Assembly (NCBI RefSeq): GCF_018122625.2
Contig: NZ_JAGQFT020000002.1
Span: forward strand, 1-64,000
From: Coralloluteibacterium stylophorae
GTDB taxonomy: Bacteria > Pseudomonadota > Gammaproteobacteria > Xanthomonadales > Xanthomonadaceae
DNA: 64,000 nucleotides
Reading direction: 5' to 3'
Within the stretch, counting starts at the first letter, position 1, and every line of letters starts with the position of its first letter. The notes under the pieces were generated by a model, which had not been told where the DNA came from, did no database searches, and was given only the letters and a program-made list of their open reading frames with translations. Positions 27,794-36,693 of the stretch are shown one piece after another. The position numbers and the translations under genes are program-made.

Positions 27794-29098
27794 ATGCAGA
27801 GCCTGCGCGCCTGTGTCCTGATCGTTCTGTGTCTGTGGCCTGCGGCGACACCATTCGCGCGCGAGCGCCATGCCGTGGAGGGCGTGCCCTGCGGCGGCTA
27901 TCCGCGGCTGGCGATCGGCACCCTGCGCGGCATGTGCGCCGGGCTGGTGCTCGGGCCGACGACGGCCGATGGCTCGCGGCCGATCCGCCTGCCGCGGTCC
28001 CTGCTGCAACTCGATGCGAAGACCTGGCTGATCACCGATCTCGGGGCGTGGGAGGGCGCGCGCGGCGCGGTGTGGCGGCTGCGGACCGGCCCGGGCGCTG
28101 CGGTCGCGGTGGAGCGCGTGCTCGACGGGCTGCATCTGCCGCACGCGATCGCGCGGGGGCCCGACGGGCTGGTGTACGTGGGCGAGATGAGCCGCATCCT
28201 GCGTTTCGATCCGGAGGCGGACGACCCGGGCGCGGGCGTGGAGACGGTGATCGGCGGCCTGCCCGATAACCGCCTGCATGCGCATCGGCATCCGCTGTCC
28301 AAGTTCGTGTTCCTGCCGAACGGCGACCTGCTGGTCAACGTGGGCGCGCCCAGCGACCAGTGCGCGGATGCCGCGGCACGCACGGCCTCGGGCCTGTGCG
28401 CGGAGAGCGAGGGCGAGGTGGATGCCGCGAGCCTGCGCGTGTACCGCTACCGCGGCGAGGGGCGCTGGTCGCCGGACCATGAGGTGCTCGCCCGGGGGCT
28501 GAGGAACTCGCTGGCGCTGGCGGTGCATCCATCGGGCACCGTGCTGCAGGCGGAGAACAGCTACGACTTCGACAGCCGCTGGTCGCCGTTCGAGGAGCTC
28601 AACGTCATCGAGCCCGGACGGCACTACGGCTGGCCGTACTGCTACGACGCGGACGCGGCCGCGCCGGTCTGGCCCGAACGGACGGAATGGTGCCGCTCCG
28701 CGGCGCATACGGCGCCGGCCGTGCTGCTGCCGCCGCATGCCGCGCCGCTGGACATGCTCTGGTACGAGGGCGCCATGTTCCCCGCGCTCAAGGGACGCCT
28801 GCTGATGAGCTGGCACGGCCATCGCTCCGTGGGCGGCCGCATCGCCAGCTTCGCGGTGGATGCGCGCGGCGTGCCGGTGCCGGACGCGAACCCGCGCTTC
28901 CCGGCCTACGGCCTCGGCTTCCGCAGCTACGGCGTCGCTCCGGCCGCGACACCGGTGGTGCTGACGCCCGGCTGGGGCCTCGCGCCGGGCCTGCGCCCGC
29001 AGGGTTCGCCGGTGGGCCTCGCCGTCGCCGGGGACGGCGCGATCTGGGCCACGGACGACCGTGCCGGGCTGGTGATCCGCTTCGCGAAGGACGATTGA
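27794..29098 (+). CDS. secreted PQQ-type sugar dehydrogenase-like (sorbosone dehydrogenase) protein
   Basis: 434 residues with a signal peptide (ACVLIVLCLWPAATPFA). The body is a six-bladed beta-propeller of the glucose/sorbosone dehydrogenase family: HAIARGPDGLVYVGEMSRI, HPLSKFVFLPNGDLLVNVGAP, GLRNSLALAVHPSGTVLQAEN, RHYGWPYCYD and DDRAGLVIRF. Family members oxidise aldose sugars in the periplasm with pyrroloquinoline quinone. Several cysteines (CGGYP, MCAGL, DQCAD, LCAES) suggest disulfides. The cofactor is inferred from the family only. Confidence 0.82.
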   Translation: MQSLRACVLIVLCLWPAATPFARERHAVEGVPCGGYPRLAIGTLRGMCAGLVLGPTTADGSRPIRLPRSLLQLDAKTWLITDLGAWEGARGAVWRLRTGPGAAVAVERVLDGLHLPHAIARGPDGLVYVGEMSRILRFDPEADDPGAGVETVIGGLPDNRLHAHRHPLSKFVFLPNGDLLVNVGAPSDQCADAAARTASGLCAESEGEVDAASLRVYRYRGEGRWSPDHEVLARGLRNSLALAVHPSGTVLQAENSYDFDSRWSPFEELNVIEPGRHYGWPYCYDADAAAPVWPERTEWCRSAAHTAPAVLLPPHAAPLDMLWYEGAMFPALKGRLLMSWHGHRSVGGRIASFAVDARGVPVPDANPRFPAYGLGFRSYGVAPAATPVVLTPGWGLAPGLRPQGSPVGLAVAGDGAIWATDDRAGLVIRFAKDD

Positions 29099-29215
29099 GA
29101 CGCAGGGAGCGTGGGCCGTTTCCGCAAGGGCAGGTGGATCGCAGGACCGGCCGGTGGAATGACGCGACGCGCGGCAGACCCCGCGCCCGGCGGCGCACCG
29201 CGTGCTCTACGTCGC

Positions 29216-29593
29216 TCAGGCCCGTGCGCGGTCCTTGTCGCGCAGCGAGAGGCAATAGCCGAAGGTGAGCGCGATGCCGGCCAGGACCGCGGCGCTGCCG
29301 CCGGCGACCGCCACCGGGATCGGCGCGAACGCCCAGAGCGCGGCGTACACGAGCCCGCTCAGCACCATCGACCAGCCGCCGATTCGCTTCACCCGGCGGA
29401 TGGCCGCGGTCGGGGCCACGGCCTTGGGCATGCGGTTGCCGATCCAGGCGATCATCAGCCCGTTCGTCCCGATCACCACGCGGGTCATCGTCTCGCCATC
29501 GATATGGCCGAGGTCGCGCGCATGGCTGGCGACCAGCGCCAGGACGACGATGCCCACGCCCCAGGCGAGGTGCTTGATCAGTTCCCGGTTCAT
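29216..29593 (-). CDS. small membrane protein co-transcribed with an ArsR regulator
   Basis: 125-residue protein with about four hydrophobic segments (residues 8-22, 40-52, 73-92, 95-115) and no cofactor motif. ATG 29593 overlaps the TGA of the ArsR gene, so the two are coupled. ArsR plus small membrane protein resembles the SdpR/SdpI (YfhL) arrangement for stress or immunity in other bacteria, but no clear SdpI signature is visible. Function unknown. Confidence 0.68.
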   Translation of the reverse strand: MNRELIKHLAWGVGIVVLALVASHARDLGHIDGETMTRVVIGTNGLMIAWIGNRMPKAVAPTAAIRRVKRIGGWSMVLSGLVYAALWAFAPIPVAVAGGSAAVLAGIALTFGYCLSLRDKDRARA

Positions 29594-29892
29594 CGTGCGA
29601 TCTCCTTCTTGCCCCGCGACGCGGGCGCGCCGGCGCCGACGCCGAATGAATGGACGAAGCCCAGCAGCGCTTCCTCGAGCACCGAAAGCTTCAGGTGGTA
29701 GATCACGGACTTGCCGGCCTTCTCGGCGTGCACCAGGTCGGCTTCCTTCAGCACCGCGAAGTGCGCCGACATCGTCGGCCTGGACACATCGAATCGCTCG
29801 CTCAGCTCGCCCGCGCTCAGCGGCCCGTCGCGCAGCAGCTGGAGCACGCGCCGGCGGGTGGGGTCGGAAAGCGCCTTGAAGACCTGGCTCAT
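29590..29892 (-). CDS. ArsR/SmtB-family repressor (SdpR-like)
   Basis: 100-residue winged-helix repressor: FKALSDPTRRRVLQLL, LSAGELSERFDVSRPTMSAHFAVL and KSVIYHLKLSVLEEAL cover the whole fold. No CxC or other metal-binding cysteines are present, so metal sensing is unlikely and the SdpR-like group fits better. A near-palindrome at 29903-29918 lies 10 bases before the ATG and is a likely autoregulatory operator. It is first in a two-gene unit with a small membrane protein. Confidence 0.9.
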   Translation of the reverse strand: MSQVFKALSDPTRRRVLQLLRDGPLSAGELSERFDVSRPTMSAHFAVLKEADLVHAEKAGKSVIYHLKLSVLEEALLGFVHSFGVGAGAPASRGKKEIAR

Positions 29893-29902
29893 GCTGCGAC
29901 GA

Positions 29903-29918
29903 TTAGCTAATTATCTAA
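29903..29918. promoter_or_regulatory. probable ArsR operator
   Basis: TTAGCTAATTATCTAA is a 16-base near-palindrome (TTAGnTAATTAnCTAA), very AT-rich in a GC-rich genome, 10 bases upstream of the ArsR-type gene on the minus strand. It probably overlaps the promoter and binds the repressor itself. Confidence 0.6.
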
Positions 29919-30069
29919 ATGTGTCAAGGGGCACGCGACCGCTGGCAGCAGCCCGGGCGGTGGTGCAAGGGCGCGGCTGGGACGGCGCCCGAGCCGCGCC
30001 GATGCCGGCGCGCACGGGGTGGCGGGACCGGCTGGCCCGACCTGCCACAGCGGTCTTGCCGACGTCGCT

Positions 30070-30105
30070 CTAACGCTGTTAGATTCCGCTGCCTTACAAC
30101 GTTAG
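30070..30105. promoter_or_regulatory. tandem TetR operators
   Basis: CTAACGCTGTTAG (30070-30082) is a perfect 5-base inverted repeat with a 3-base spacer. CTTACAACGTTAG (30093-30105) is a second copy with one changed base. Their starts are 23 bases apart, just before the TetR-type gene at 30113 and the RND pump genes. The matching half-sites (CTAAC/GTTAG) suggest two dimers of the adjacent repressor. Confidence 0.7.
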
Positions 30106-30112
30106 GGCGGCC

Positions 30113-30790
30113 ATGCGACGGAGCATCGGGCGGGAGCAGATCGTGGAGGCCGCGTTCCGCCTGCTGGACGAGGCGGGCATCGAGGGCGTGACCCTGCGCA
30201 AAGTGGCCTGTGCGCTGGGGATCCGCGCGCCGTCGCTGTACTGGCACTTCAAGAGCAAGCAGGCGCTGACCGACGCGATGGCCGACGCGCTGATCGCCGA
30301 CGTGGCCCGCGACATCCATCCGGGCCAGCCGTGGCGGGCGACGCTGATGCAGGTCGCGCACGGGTTCCGGCGCGGCTTCAGGCGGCACCGGGATGGCGCC
30401 CGGGTCTATGCCGGCACCTACCTGGCGACCGAGAACGTGTTGCGCGTGGGCGAGGCGTCGATCGGCGCGCTGGTCGAGGCCGGCGCGCCGGTGGACTTCG
30501 CGGCGACCACGGCGATGGACGTCGCCTACTACGTCATGGGCTTCGTCATCGAGGAGCAGGCGCTGCCCGAGTACCGGCACTTCGAAGACGTCGGCAAGGC
30601 CTTCCTGGCGCTGTCCCAGGCGCGCTTCCCCTACTGCTGGCAGGCGCGACACCTGCTGACCGAGCCGGATTTCGACCGGCGCTTCGAGCAGGGCCTGGGC
30701 CTGATGCTCGACGGCATCGAGCGCTGGCTGGCGCAGCACGGCGGGCGGCCGGACGGCGCCGACCCGGCAGCGGGCGCCGGCACGTCGTGA
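30113..30790 (+). CDS. TetR/AcrR-family repressor of the RND pump
   Basis: 225 residues. The N-terminal HTH (EAAFRLLDEAGIEGVTLRKV, LGIRAPSLYWHFKSKQAL) is of the TetR class proper, and the C-terminal half resembles the TetR_C ligand domain of the Tn10 type. It lies 8 bases after tandem palindromes that look like its operators and 89 bases before an RND adaptor gene on the same strand, so it most likely represses itself and the pump. Inducer unknown. Confidence 0.88.
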   Translation: MRRSIGREQIVEAAFRLLDEAGIEGVTLRKVACALGIRAPSLYWHFKSKQALTDAMADALIADVARDIHPGQPWRATLMQVAHGFRRGFRRHRDGARVYAGTYLATENVLRVGEASIGALVEAGAPVDFAATTAMDVAYYVMGFVIEEQALPEYRHFEDVGKAFLALSQARFPYCWQARHLLTEPDFDRRFEQGLGLMLDGIERWLAQHGGRPDGADPAAGAGTS

Positions 30791-30879
30791 GCGTTCCCGG
30801 TCTTGTCTCCCTTCCCCGCCGGTCAGCGCCGGCGGGCCACCCTCCAGCGCCCGGGCGTCCCGGGGCAAAGGCATCCTGC

Positions 30880-31974
30880 ATGCGACTCCATCTCCTGCGT
30901 TGGTCCCTCTTCGTACTGGCCGGCGCACTGCTGTCGGCCTGCGGCGGCGCCGACGAGACCCCCGACGGGGCGGCGAGCGCCTCCGCGCTTCCGGTCACCG
31001 TGGCGCCCGCGCAGGTCCGGGCGCTGGCGCGGACGGTGGTGGTCTCCGGTCCGGTGTCGGCCTACGAGGAGATGCAGCTCGGGGTCGAGCTGTCCGGCCA
31101 GCGCGTGACCGCGCTGAAGGTGGACGTCGGCGAATCGGTGGAACAGGGCCAGGTGCTGCTGGAGGTCGACCACCGCACCCTCGACAGCGAACTCGCCCAG
31201 GCCCAGGCCGGGCTGGAGCAGGCCCAGGCCGCGGAGGAACTCGCGCGGCTCAACTTCGAGCGTGGCCAGCAGCTTGGCGCCCGGCAGTTGATCAGCGCCA
31301 GCAGCCTGGACGAACTTCGCGCGGCGCTGGCCAATGCGCGGGCGCAGACCGCCACCGCCCGCGCCCGCCGCCAGGCGTCGCAGCTGCAGCGCGATTTCGC
31401 CGAACTGCGCGCGCCCGCCGATGGCGTCATCTCCAGGCGCCTGGTGCAGCCGGGGCAGGTGGTCGCCGCCGGCACCGAACTGTTGCGCCTGATCCGCGAC
31501 GGCCGCCTGGAATGGCGCGCGGAACTGTCGGAGGACCAGCTCGCCGCCGTCGCCGTCGGCGACACCGTCGCGCTGGCCTACGCCGGAGAGGCGATCGAGG
31601 GCCGCATCCGCGCGGTCAGTCCCGGGGTCGATGCGCAGACCCGCACCGGCACCATCTATGCCGACCTGCCCGAGCCCGGCCCGCTGAAGCCCGGCGTCTT
31701 CGTCGAGGGCCGCATCGTCACCGGCACCGGCGAGGCGCTGACGGTGCCGACCGCGGCGATCGTGCAGCGCGACGGCCATGCCTACGTGTTCACCGTCGGT
31801 GCGGACCAGCTCGTGCAGCGCCGCCGCGTGGGCACCGGGCAGGCGGCCGAGGGCCGCACCGAGGTCATCGAGGGCCTCGAGGCGGGCGAGCAGGTGGTCG
31901 TGGACGGCGCCGGCTTCCTCGGCGAGGGCGACCGCGTGCGCGTGGTGGCCGGTGCGGAGGCGGCGACGCCATGA
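30880..31974 (+). CDS. RND efflux adaptor (membrane fusion) lipoprotein
   Basis: 364 residues. The signal peptide ends in lipobox LSAC (lipidated Cys about 20), which anchors it to the inner membrane. The lipoyl-type halves (VTALKVDVGESVEQGQVLLEVD and LRAPADGVISRRLVQPGQVV) flank a helical hairpin (about residues 105-165). Beta-barrel and membrane-proximal domains follow (PGVFVEGRIVTG). It bridges the RND pump to an outer-membrane channel, which is not encoded here. The stop overlaps the pump ATG at 31971. Confidence 0.92.
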   Translation: MRLHLLRWSLFVLAGALLSACGGADETPDGAASASALPVTVAPAQVRALARTVVVSGPVSAYEEMQLGVELSGQRVTALKVDVGESVEQGQVLLEVDHRTLDSELAQAQAGLEQAQAAEELARLNFERGQQLGARQLISASSLDELRAALANARAQTATARARRQASQLQRDFAELRAPADGVISRRLVQPGQVVAAGTELLRLIRDGRLEWRAELSEDQLAAVAVGDTVALAYAGEAIEGRIRAVSPGVDAQTRTGTIYADLPEPGPLKPGVFVEGRIVTGTGEALTVPTAAIVQRDGHAYVFTVGADQLVQRRRVGTGQAAEGRTEVIEGLEAGEQVVVDGAGFLGEGDRVRVVAGAEAATP

Positions 31975-34900
31975 ACATCTCCGCCTGGGCGATCCGCCGC
32001 CCGCTGCCCGCGATCCTGGTGTTCCTGGTGCTGTGCGTGGCCGGGCTGTGGGGCTTCCACCAGCTGCCGGTGGCGCGCTTCCCGGACATCGCCTTCCCGA
32101 TGACCACGGTCACCGTGACCCAGCCGGGCGCCTCGCCCAGCCAGCTCGAGGCGGAGGTCACGCGCAAGGTCGAGGACTCGGTCGCCACGGTCAACAACGT
32201 CAAGCGGGTGATGTCCACGGTCAGCGAGGGCGTGAGCACCACCACCATCGAGTTCGAGCTGGAGGCGGACCTCGCCACCGCGCTGGACGACACCCGCGAC
32301 GCGGTCACCCGCATCCGCACCGACCTGCCGCAGGACATCCAGGAGCCGGTGATCTCCAAGGTCGACATCGGCGGCTCGCTGATGACCTATGCACTAGTGG
32401 CGCCGCGGATGACGCCCGACGAGGCCAGCTGGTTCGTCGACCGCGAGGTCGCGCGCGCCATGTACGGCGTGCCGGGCGTGGCCCGGGTGACGCGGGTGGG
32501 CGGCGTCGACCGGCAGGTGCGCGTGGACCTCGACCCCGACGCGCTGCTCGCCTTCGGCGTCACCGCCGGGGCGGTCTCGCAGCAGCTGGCGCAGATCCAG
32601 GTGGAGCGCGCCGGCGGCCGGGCGGAGCTGGGCGGTGCGCAGCAGACCATCCGCACGCTCGGCACGGTGGCCGATGCGCAGGCGCTGCGCGATTTCTCGA
32701 TCAGCCTGCCGGACGGGCGCTCGGTGCGCCTGTCGACGCTGGCGACGGTGACCGATGCGGCCGCCGACCCCGCCGAGGCCGCGCTGCTGGACGGCGAGGA
32801 GGTGGTCGCCTTCTCGATGTCGCGCACCCGCGGCTCCAGCGAGATCGCGGTGGAGGCGGGCGTGCACGAGGCCCTGGACGAACTCAAGGCCGCGCACCCG
32901 GGCATCGACTTCCGCCTGGTCACCACCGCCATCGACGAGACCCACCGCGCCTACGGCTCGTCGATGACCATGCTCTACGAGGGCGCGCTGCTGGCCCTGC
33001 TGGTGGTGTGGCTGTTCCTGCGCGACTGGCGCGCGACGTGGGTCTCGGCGCTGGCCCTGCCGCTGTCGATCATCCCGACCTTCGCGGTGATGTACGTGTT
33101 CGGCTTCACCCTGAACATCATCACCCTGCTGGCGCTGTCGGTGGTGGTCGGCATCCTGGTCGACGACGCCATCGTCGAGATCGAGAACATCGTGCGCCAC
33201 CTGCGCATGGGCAAGCCGCCGCTGGAGGCGGCGCGCGAGGCCGCCGGCGAGATCGGCAACGCGGTCATCGCGACCTCGCTGACCCTGGCGGCGGTGTTCG
33301 TGCCGGTGGCCTTCATGCCCGGCATCGCCGGCAAGTTCTTCCGCGAGTTCGGCTGGACCGCGGCCACCGCGGTGCTGTTCTCGCTGCTGGTCGCGCGCCT
33401 GCTGACGCCGATGATGGCGGCCTACCTGCTCAGGCCGCACGGCGAGGAGCAGGGCGACTCGCGGTTGATGCGCTGGTACCTGGGCTGGGTCGACGCGGCG
33501 CTGCGCCATCGCGGGCGCACGCTGTGGATCGCGACGGCGCTGTTCGCCGCCTCGCTGGCGCTGGTGCCGCTGATCCCGGCGACCTTCATCCCGCAGTCCG
33601 ACCTCGGCCGCAGCAACCTGAGCCTGGAGCTGCCGCCGGGCACGCGGCTGGAGGACACCGTGGCCGTCGCCGAGCGCGCGCGCACGCTGCTCGCCGACAT
33701 TCCCGAGCTCAGGCAGGTCTACACCGCCGTCGGCAGCGTGCTCGACCTGGGCGATCCGAGTGCGTCCGGCGTGGGCGAGGTGCGCAAGGCCACGCTCGTG
33801 CTCGACTGGGGCGTCGCCGACGAGCGCGACCGCGACCAGCGTGTGCTGGAACGCGAGGTGCGCGCGCGCCTGGCCGACCTGCCGGGCGTGCGCGTGAGCT
33901 ACGTGAGTTCTGAGCCGGGCAACCTGTTGCAGCTGGTGCTCGCCGGCGACGACCCGCAGCGCCTGCAGGATGCCTCGACTGCGCTGGAGCGCGACCTCCG
34001 CGGCATCGCCGGCCTGGGCAGCGTCAGTTCGACCGCCTCGCTGCTGCGGCCCGAGATCCAGATCATTCCCGACCCCGCGCGCGCGGCGGACCTGGGCGTG
34101 GCCACCGCCGACATCGCCGAGGCCGCACGCATCGCCACCGCCGGCGACTACGAGCAGCGCCTGGCCAAGCTCAACCTGCCCGACCGCCAGGTGCCGATCC
34201 GCGTCGGCTTCGCCGAATCCGCGCTGGCCAACCCGGCCCTGATCGGCCAGCTGCGCGTGCCCGGCCGCTACGGCCCGGTGCCGCTGTCGGCGGTGGCGGA
34301 GATCCGCGCGGGCAGCGGCCCGTCGCAGATCTCGCGCTACCAGCGCCAGCGCAACGTCACCCTCACCGCCGAGCTCAACGGGCGGCCGCTGGGCGACGTG
34401 ATGGAACAGGTCCAGCAGCTGCCCAGCGTGCAGCAACTGCCTCCGGGCGTGAGCTTTCTCAACACCGGGGACGCGGAAGTCTTCGTCGAGCTCTTCGTCG
34501 GCTTCATGCTGGCGATGGTCGCCGGCCTGGTGTGCATCTACATGGTGCTGCTGCTGCTGTTCAACCACGCGCTGATGCCGGTCACCATCCTCGCGGCGGT
34601 GCCGCTGTGCGCCGGCGGCGCCTTCGGGGCGCTGCTGCTGACCCAGAACATGCTCTCGCTGCCGGCCCTGATCGGCCTGCTGATGCTGATCGGCATCGCC
34701 ACCAAGAACTCGATCCTGCTGGTCGACTACGCAGTGATCGCCGAGGACGAACTGGGCATGAGCCAGCACGATGCGCTGATCGACGCCTGCCGCAAGCGCG
34801 CGCAGCCCATCATCATGACCACGCTCGCCATGGGCGCCGGCATGATGCCGATCGCGCTGGGCTTCTCCGGCGATTCCAGCTTCCGCGCGCCGATGGCGAT

Positions 34901-35054
34901 CGCGGTGATCGGCGGGCTGATCACCTCGACCCTGCTGAGCCTGATCGTGATCCCCGCCACCTTCACCCTGGTCGACGACCTCGGCGAATGGCTCTCGCGC
35001 AGGCTGCGGCACCGCTCCTCGCACCCCGCCGCGAGCGAGGCGGCGCAGGAGTGA
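31971..35054 (+). CDS. RND-family multidrug efflux transporter
   Basis: 1027-residue proton-driven inner-membrane pump of the HAE-1/AcrB type with 12 TM helices and two large periplasmic loops. TM1 is AILVFLVLCVAGLWGFHQLP. TM4 carries the paired proton-relay aspartates in VGILVDDAIVEIENI, and the second half has GLLMLIGIATKNSILLVDYA. Length is typical. It is coupled to the adaptor (4-base overlap), and both follow a TetR gene. Exported compounds cannot be predicted; an outer-membrane factor must come from elsewhere. Confidence 0.94.
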   Translation: MNISAWAIRRPLPAILVFLVLCVAGLWGFHQLPVARFPDIAFPMTTVTVTQPGASPSQLEAEVTRKVEDSVATVNNVKRVMSTVSEGVSTTTIEFELEADLATALDDTRDAVTRIRTDLPQDIQEPVISKVDIGGSLMTYALVAPRMTPDEASWFVDREVARAMYGVPGVARVTRVGGVDRQVRVDLDPDALLAFGVTAGAVSQQLAQIQVERAGGRAELGGAQQTIRTLGTVADAQALRDFSISLPDGRSVRLSTLATVTDAAADPAEAALLDGEEVVAFSMSRTRGSSEIAVEAGVHEALDELKAAHPGIDFRLVTTAIDETHRAYGSSMTMLYEGALLALLVVWLFLRDWRATWVSALALPLSIIPTFAVMYVFGFTLNIITLLALSVVVGILVDDAIVEIENIVRHLRMGKPPLEAAREAAGEIGNAVIATSLTLAAVFVPVAFMPGIAGKFFREFGWTAATAVLFSLLVARLLTPMMAAYLLRPHGEEQGDSRLMRWYLGWVDAALRHRGRTLWIATALFAASLALVPLIPATFIPQSDLGRSNLSLELPPGTRLEDTVAVAERARTLLADIPELRQVYTAVGSVLDLGDPSASGVGEVRKATLVLDWGVADERDRDQRVLEREVRARLADLPGVRVSYVSSEPGNLLQLVLAGDDPQRLQDASTALERDLRGIAGLGSVSSTASLLRPEIQIIPDPARAADLGVATADIAEAARIATAGDYEQRLAKLNLPDRQVPIRVGFAESALANPALIGQLRVPGRYGPVPLSAVAEIRAGSGPSQISRYQRQRNVTLTAELNGRPLGDVMEQVQQLPSVQQLPPGVSFLNTGDAEVFVELFVGFMLAMVAGLVCIYMVLLLLFNHALMPVTILAAVPLCAGGAFGALLLTQNMLSLPALIGLLMLIGIATKNSILLVDYAVIAEDELGMSQHDALIDACRKRAQPIIMTTLAMGAGMMPIALGFSGDSSFRAPMAIAVIGGLITSTLLSLIVIPATFTLVDDLGEWLSRRLRHRSSHPAASEAAQE

Positions 35055-35086
35055 GGCCGGGCGGGGATGAAGCGGGAACGTAGACC

Positions 35087-35128
35087 GGGAATGGGGAACG
35101 GGGAACGGGGAACGGGGAACGGGAGTCT
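35087..35128. repeat. heptamer array (GGGAACG units)
   Basis: Six 7-base units: GGGAATG, four of GGGAACG, then GGGAGTC followed by TCC. The same GGGAGTY-TCC end closes the larger array at 54074-54213, showing that the two belong to one family of expandable intergenic repeats. Confidence 0.8.
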
Positions 35129-35152
35129 CCATGTGCCCGCACCCGCTCTCCC

Positions 35153-35465
35153 GTAGGAGCGGCTTCAGCCGCGACCCGTCGCGACGCTTCGCCTGGGCAG
35201 CGCCCACCTGTGGGAGGGGCTTCAGCCCCGACCGGCATCGCGGCTGCGATCGGGCGAATGCGCTCCTTCTGTATCGGCGCAAGGGTATCCCGCACGACCG
35301 ACCGACCGACCGGTCGCGACGCGTCGCCTGAGGCAGCGCCCCCCTGTGGGAGGGGCTTCAGCCCCGACGGGCGCCACGCCCGCGAGCGGGCGAGTACGCT
35401 TCCCCTGTGTCGGCGCGAAGCCCCCGCTCGTGCGCACGAGCGGTCGCGGCTGAAGCCGCTCCTAC
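35153..35465. repeat. cluster of GGAGCGGCTTCAGCCGCGAC-type repeats
   Basis: Four palindromic repeats fill the 500-base gap after the RND gene: GTAGGAGCGGCTTCAGCCGC (35153-35175 with its end), the variant TGTGGGAGGGGCTTCAGCCC at 35209-35232 and 35345-35368, and an inverted copy at 35443-35465. Linking sequence (CCGTCGCGACGCTTCGCC) is also shared with 36538-36636, so larger composite units have been duplicated. Otherwise no gene is seen in 35055-35554. Confidence 0.8.
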
Positions 35466-35554
35466 AGGGGCCAGCTCGCGGCGGTCGATGCGGGCGTCGG
35501 GCATCCGCCGGACTCCGCGCCGCCACGGCCGACGAGCACAGGGAGCACAGCCGC

Positions 35555-35917
35555 ATGACCGACTTCACCAAGACCCGCTACACACTCGCGGTGCGGGATC
35601 TCGACCGCTCGACCGCGTACTACACCTCCGTCCTCGGCCTCGGCATCGACTTCAGCGCGCCTGGCTGGAGCTTCCTGTCGCGCGGCAGCTTCCGGGTGAT
35701 GCTGGGCGAATGCATCGACGCAACGCCGCCTGCGGAGCTCGGCGACCATGCCTGGTTCGGCTACGTGACCGTCTCCGATGCCGCGGCGCTGTTCGGCGAG
35801 TACCGCGACGCAGGCGCGGAGTTCACCCAGCCGCTCGCCGACAAGCCCTGGGGCATGCGCGAGTTCGGCATCCGCACGATCGACGGCCACCGGATCATGT
35901 TCGGGCAGGAGCTCTAG
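35555..35917 (+). CDS. VOC-superfamily (glyoxalase/bleomycin resistance-like) protein
   Basis: 120-residue single VOC domain made of two beta-alpha-beta-beta-beta repeats: YTLAVRDLDRSTAYYTSVLGL at the start and MREFGIRTIDGHRIMFGQEL at the end, where the glutamate is a usual metal ligand. ATG 35555 has AGGGAG upstream. Members bind metals and act as glyoxalases, dioxygenases or drug-binding proteins; nothing here picks one. It is isolated between repeat clusters. Confidence 0.85.
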   Translation: MTDFTKTRYTLAVRDLDRSTAYYTSVLGLGIDFSAPGWSFLSRGSFRVMLGECIDATPPAELGDHAWFGYVTVSDAAALFGEYRDAGAEFTQPLADKPWGMREFGIRTIDGHRIMFGQEL

Positions 35918-36067
35918 CGTCCTCCCGCCACGGTGGGAGCGCGACGGCTGCGCGGCGCGGCGGTCACGGCGCCGGAAGGCCGGACCTGCGGTTCTTGATC
36001 CACGCCCGGAGCCTGGCGTGCACGGGTGCGTCGTGGAGCACCGAGGCGCCCCAGGCGAAGGCGACCA

Positions 36068-36469
36068 TGGCTCGGCCACCAGCTGTCGCCGGCCGCGCGC
36101 CTGACCCTGTTCGGCGACTACGTCGACACCGACGTCAAGAACAGCGACGACAACCTGCCGCGGATTCCCCCGGGGCGGCTAGGCCTGCGCTACGACTGGG
36201 GCCAGGGCCCGCTGACCAGCGACGTCGAGTACTACCGCACGTTCGAGCAGGACGAGGTCGCGGCCTACGAGACGGAAACGGCGGGCTACGACATGCTCAA
36301 CGCCACCGTCTCGTACCGCTTCGACGTCGGTCGCGGCAGGTCGCTGGAAATCTACGCGCGCGGCACCAATCTCACCAACGAGCTGGCGTTCGCGCACACC
36401 TCGTTCGTTAAGGACCAGTCGCCGCTGCGCGGACGCAACCTCGTCGTCGGCCTGCGGCACGACTTCTGA
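36068..36469 (+). pseudogene. C-terminal remnant of a TonB-dependent receptor
   Basis: About 134 codons encode only the last beta-strands of a TonB receptor: LTLFGDYVDTDVKNS, PRIPPGRLGLRYDW, GYDMLNATVSYRFD, LEIYARGTNLTNELAFAHTS and LVVGLRHDF with the terminal aromatic residue. This matches the C-terminal barrel of xanthomonad receptors of the iron/TBDT type. There is no plug, signal peptide or start, so it is a truncated leftover. The upstream sequence (35918-36067) shows no receptor homology. It lies between repeat clusters, which may have mediated the deletion. Confidence 0.8.
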
Positions 36470-36537
36470 GGACGGACGGAGTCGACAAGGGCCTGCATGC
36501 GGATGTGCGCCCGCCGGTTGCCGATACCTGCGTCCTT

Positions 36538-36636
36538 GTAGGAGCGGCTTCAGCCGCGACCCGTCGCGACCCTTCGCCGAGGCAGGGCTCATGCTGGGGC
36601 AAACCTTCACCTGTGGGAGGGGGCTTCAGCCCCGAC
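36538..36636. repeat. pair of GGAGCGGCTTCAGCCGCGAC-type repeats
   Basis: GTAGGAGCGGCTTCAGCCGC begins at 36538, and TGTGGGAGGGGGCTTCAGCC runs from 36612 to the end of the unit near 36636, in the same order and with the same linker (CCGTCGCGACCCTTCGCC) as at 35153-35232. No gene is seen in 36470-36693. Confidence 0.8.
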
Positions 36637-36693
36637 GGGCATCGAGCTGCGGCCGGGCCGTCTGGATGACGACCGGTCGGCCCCGCAACAGGC

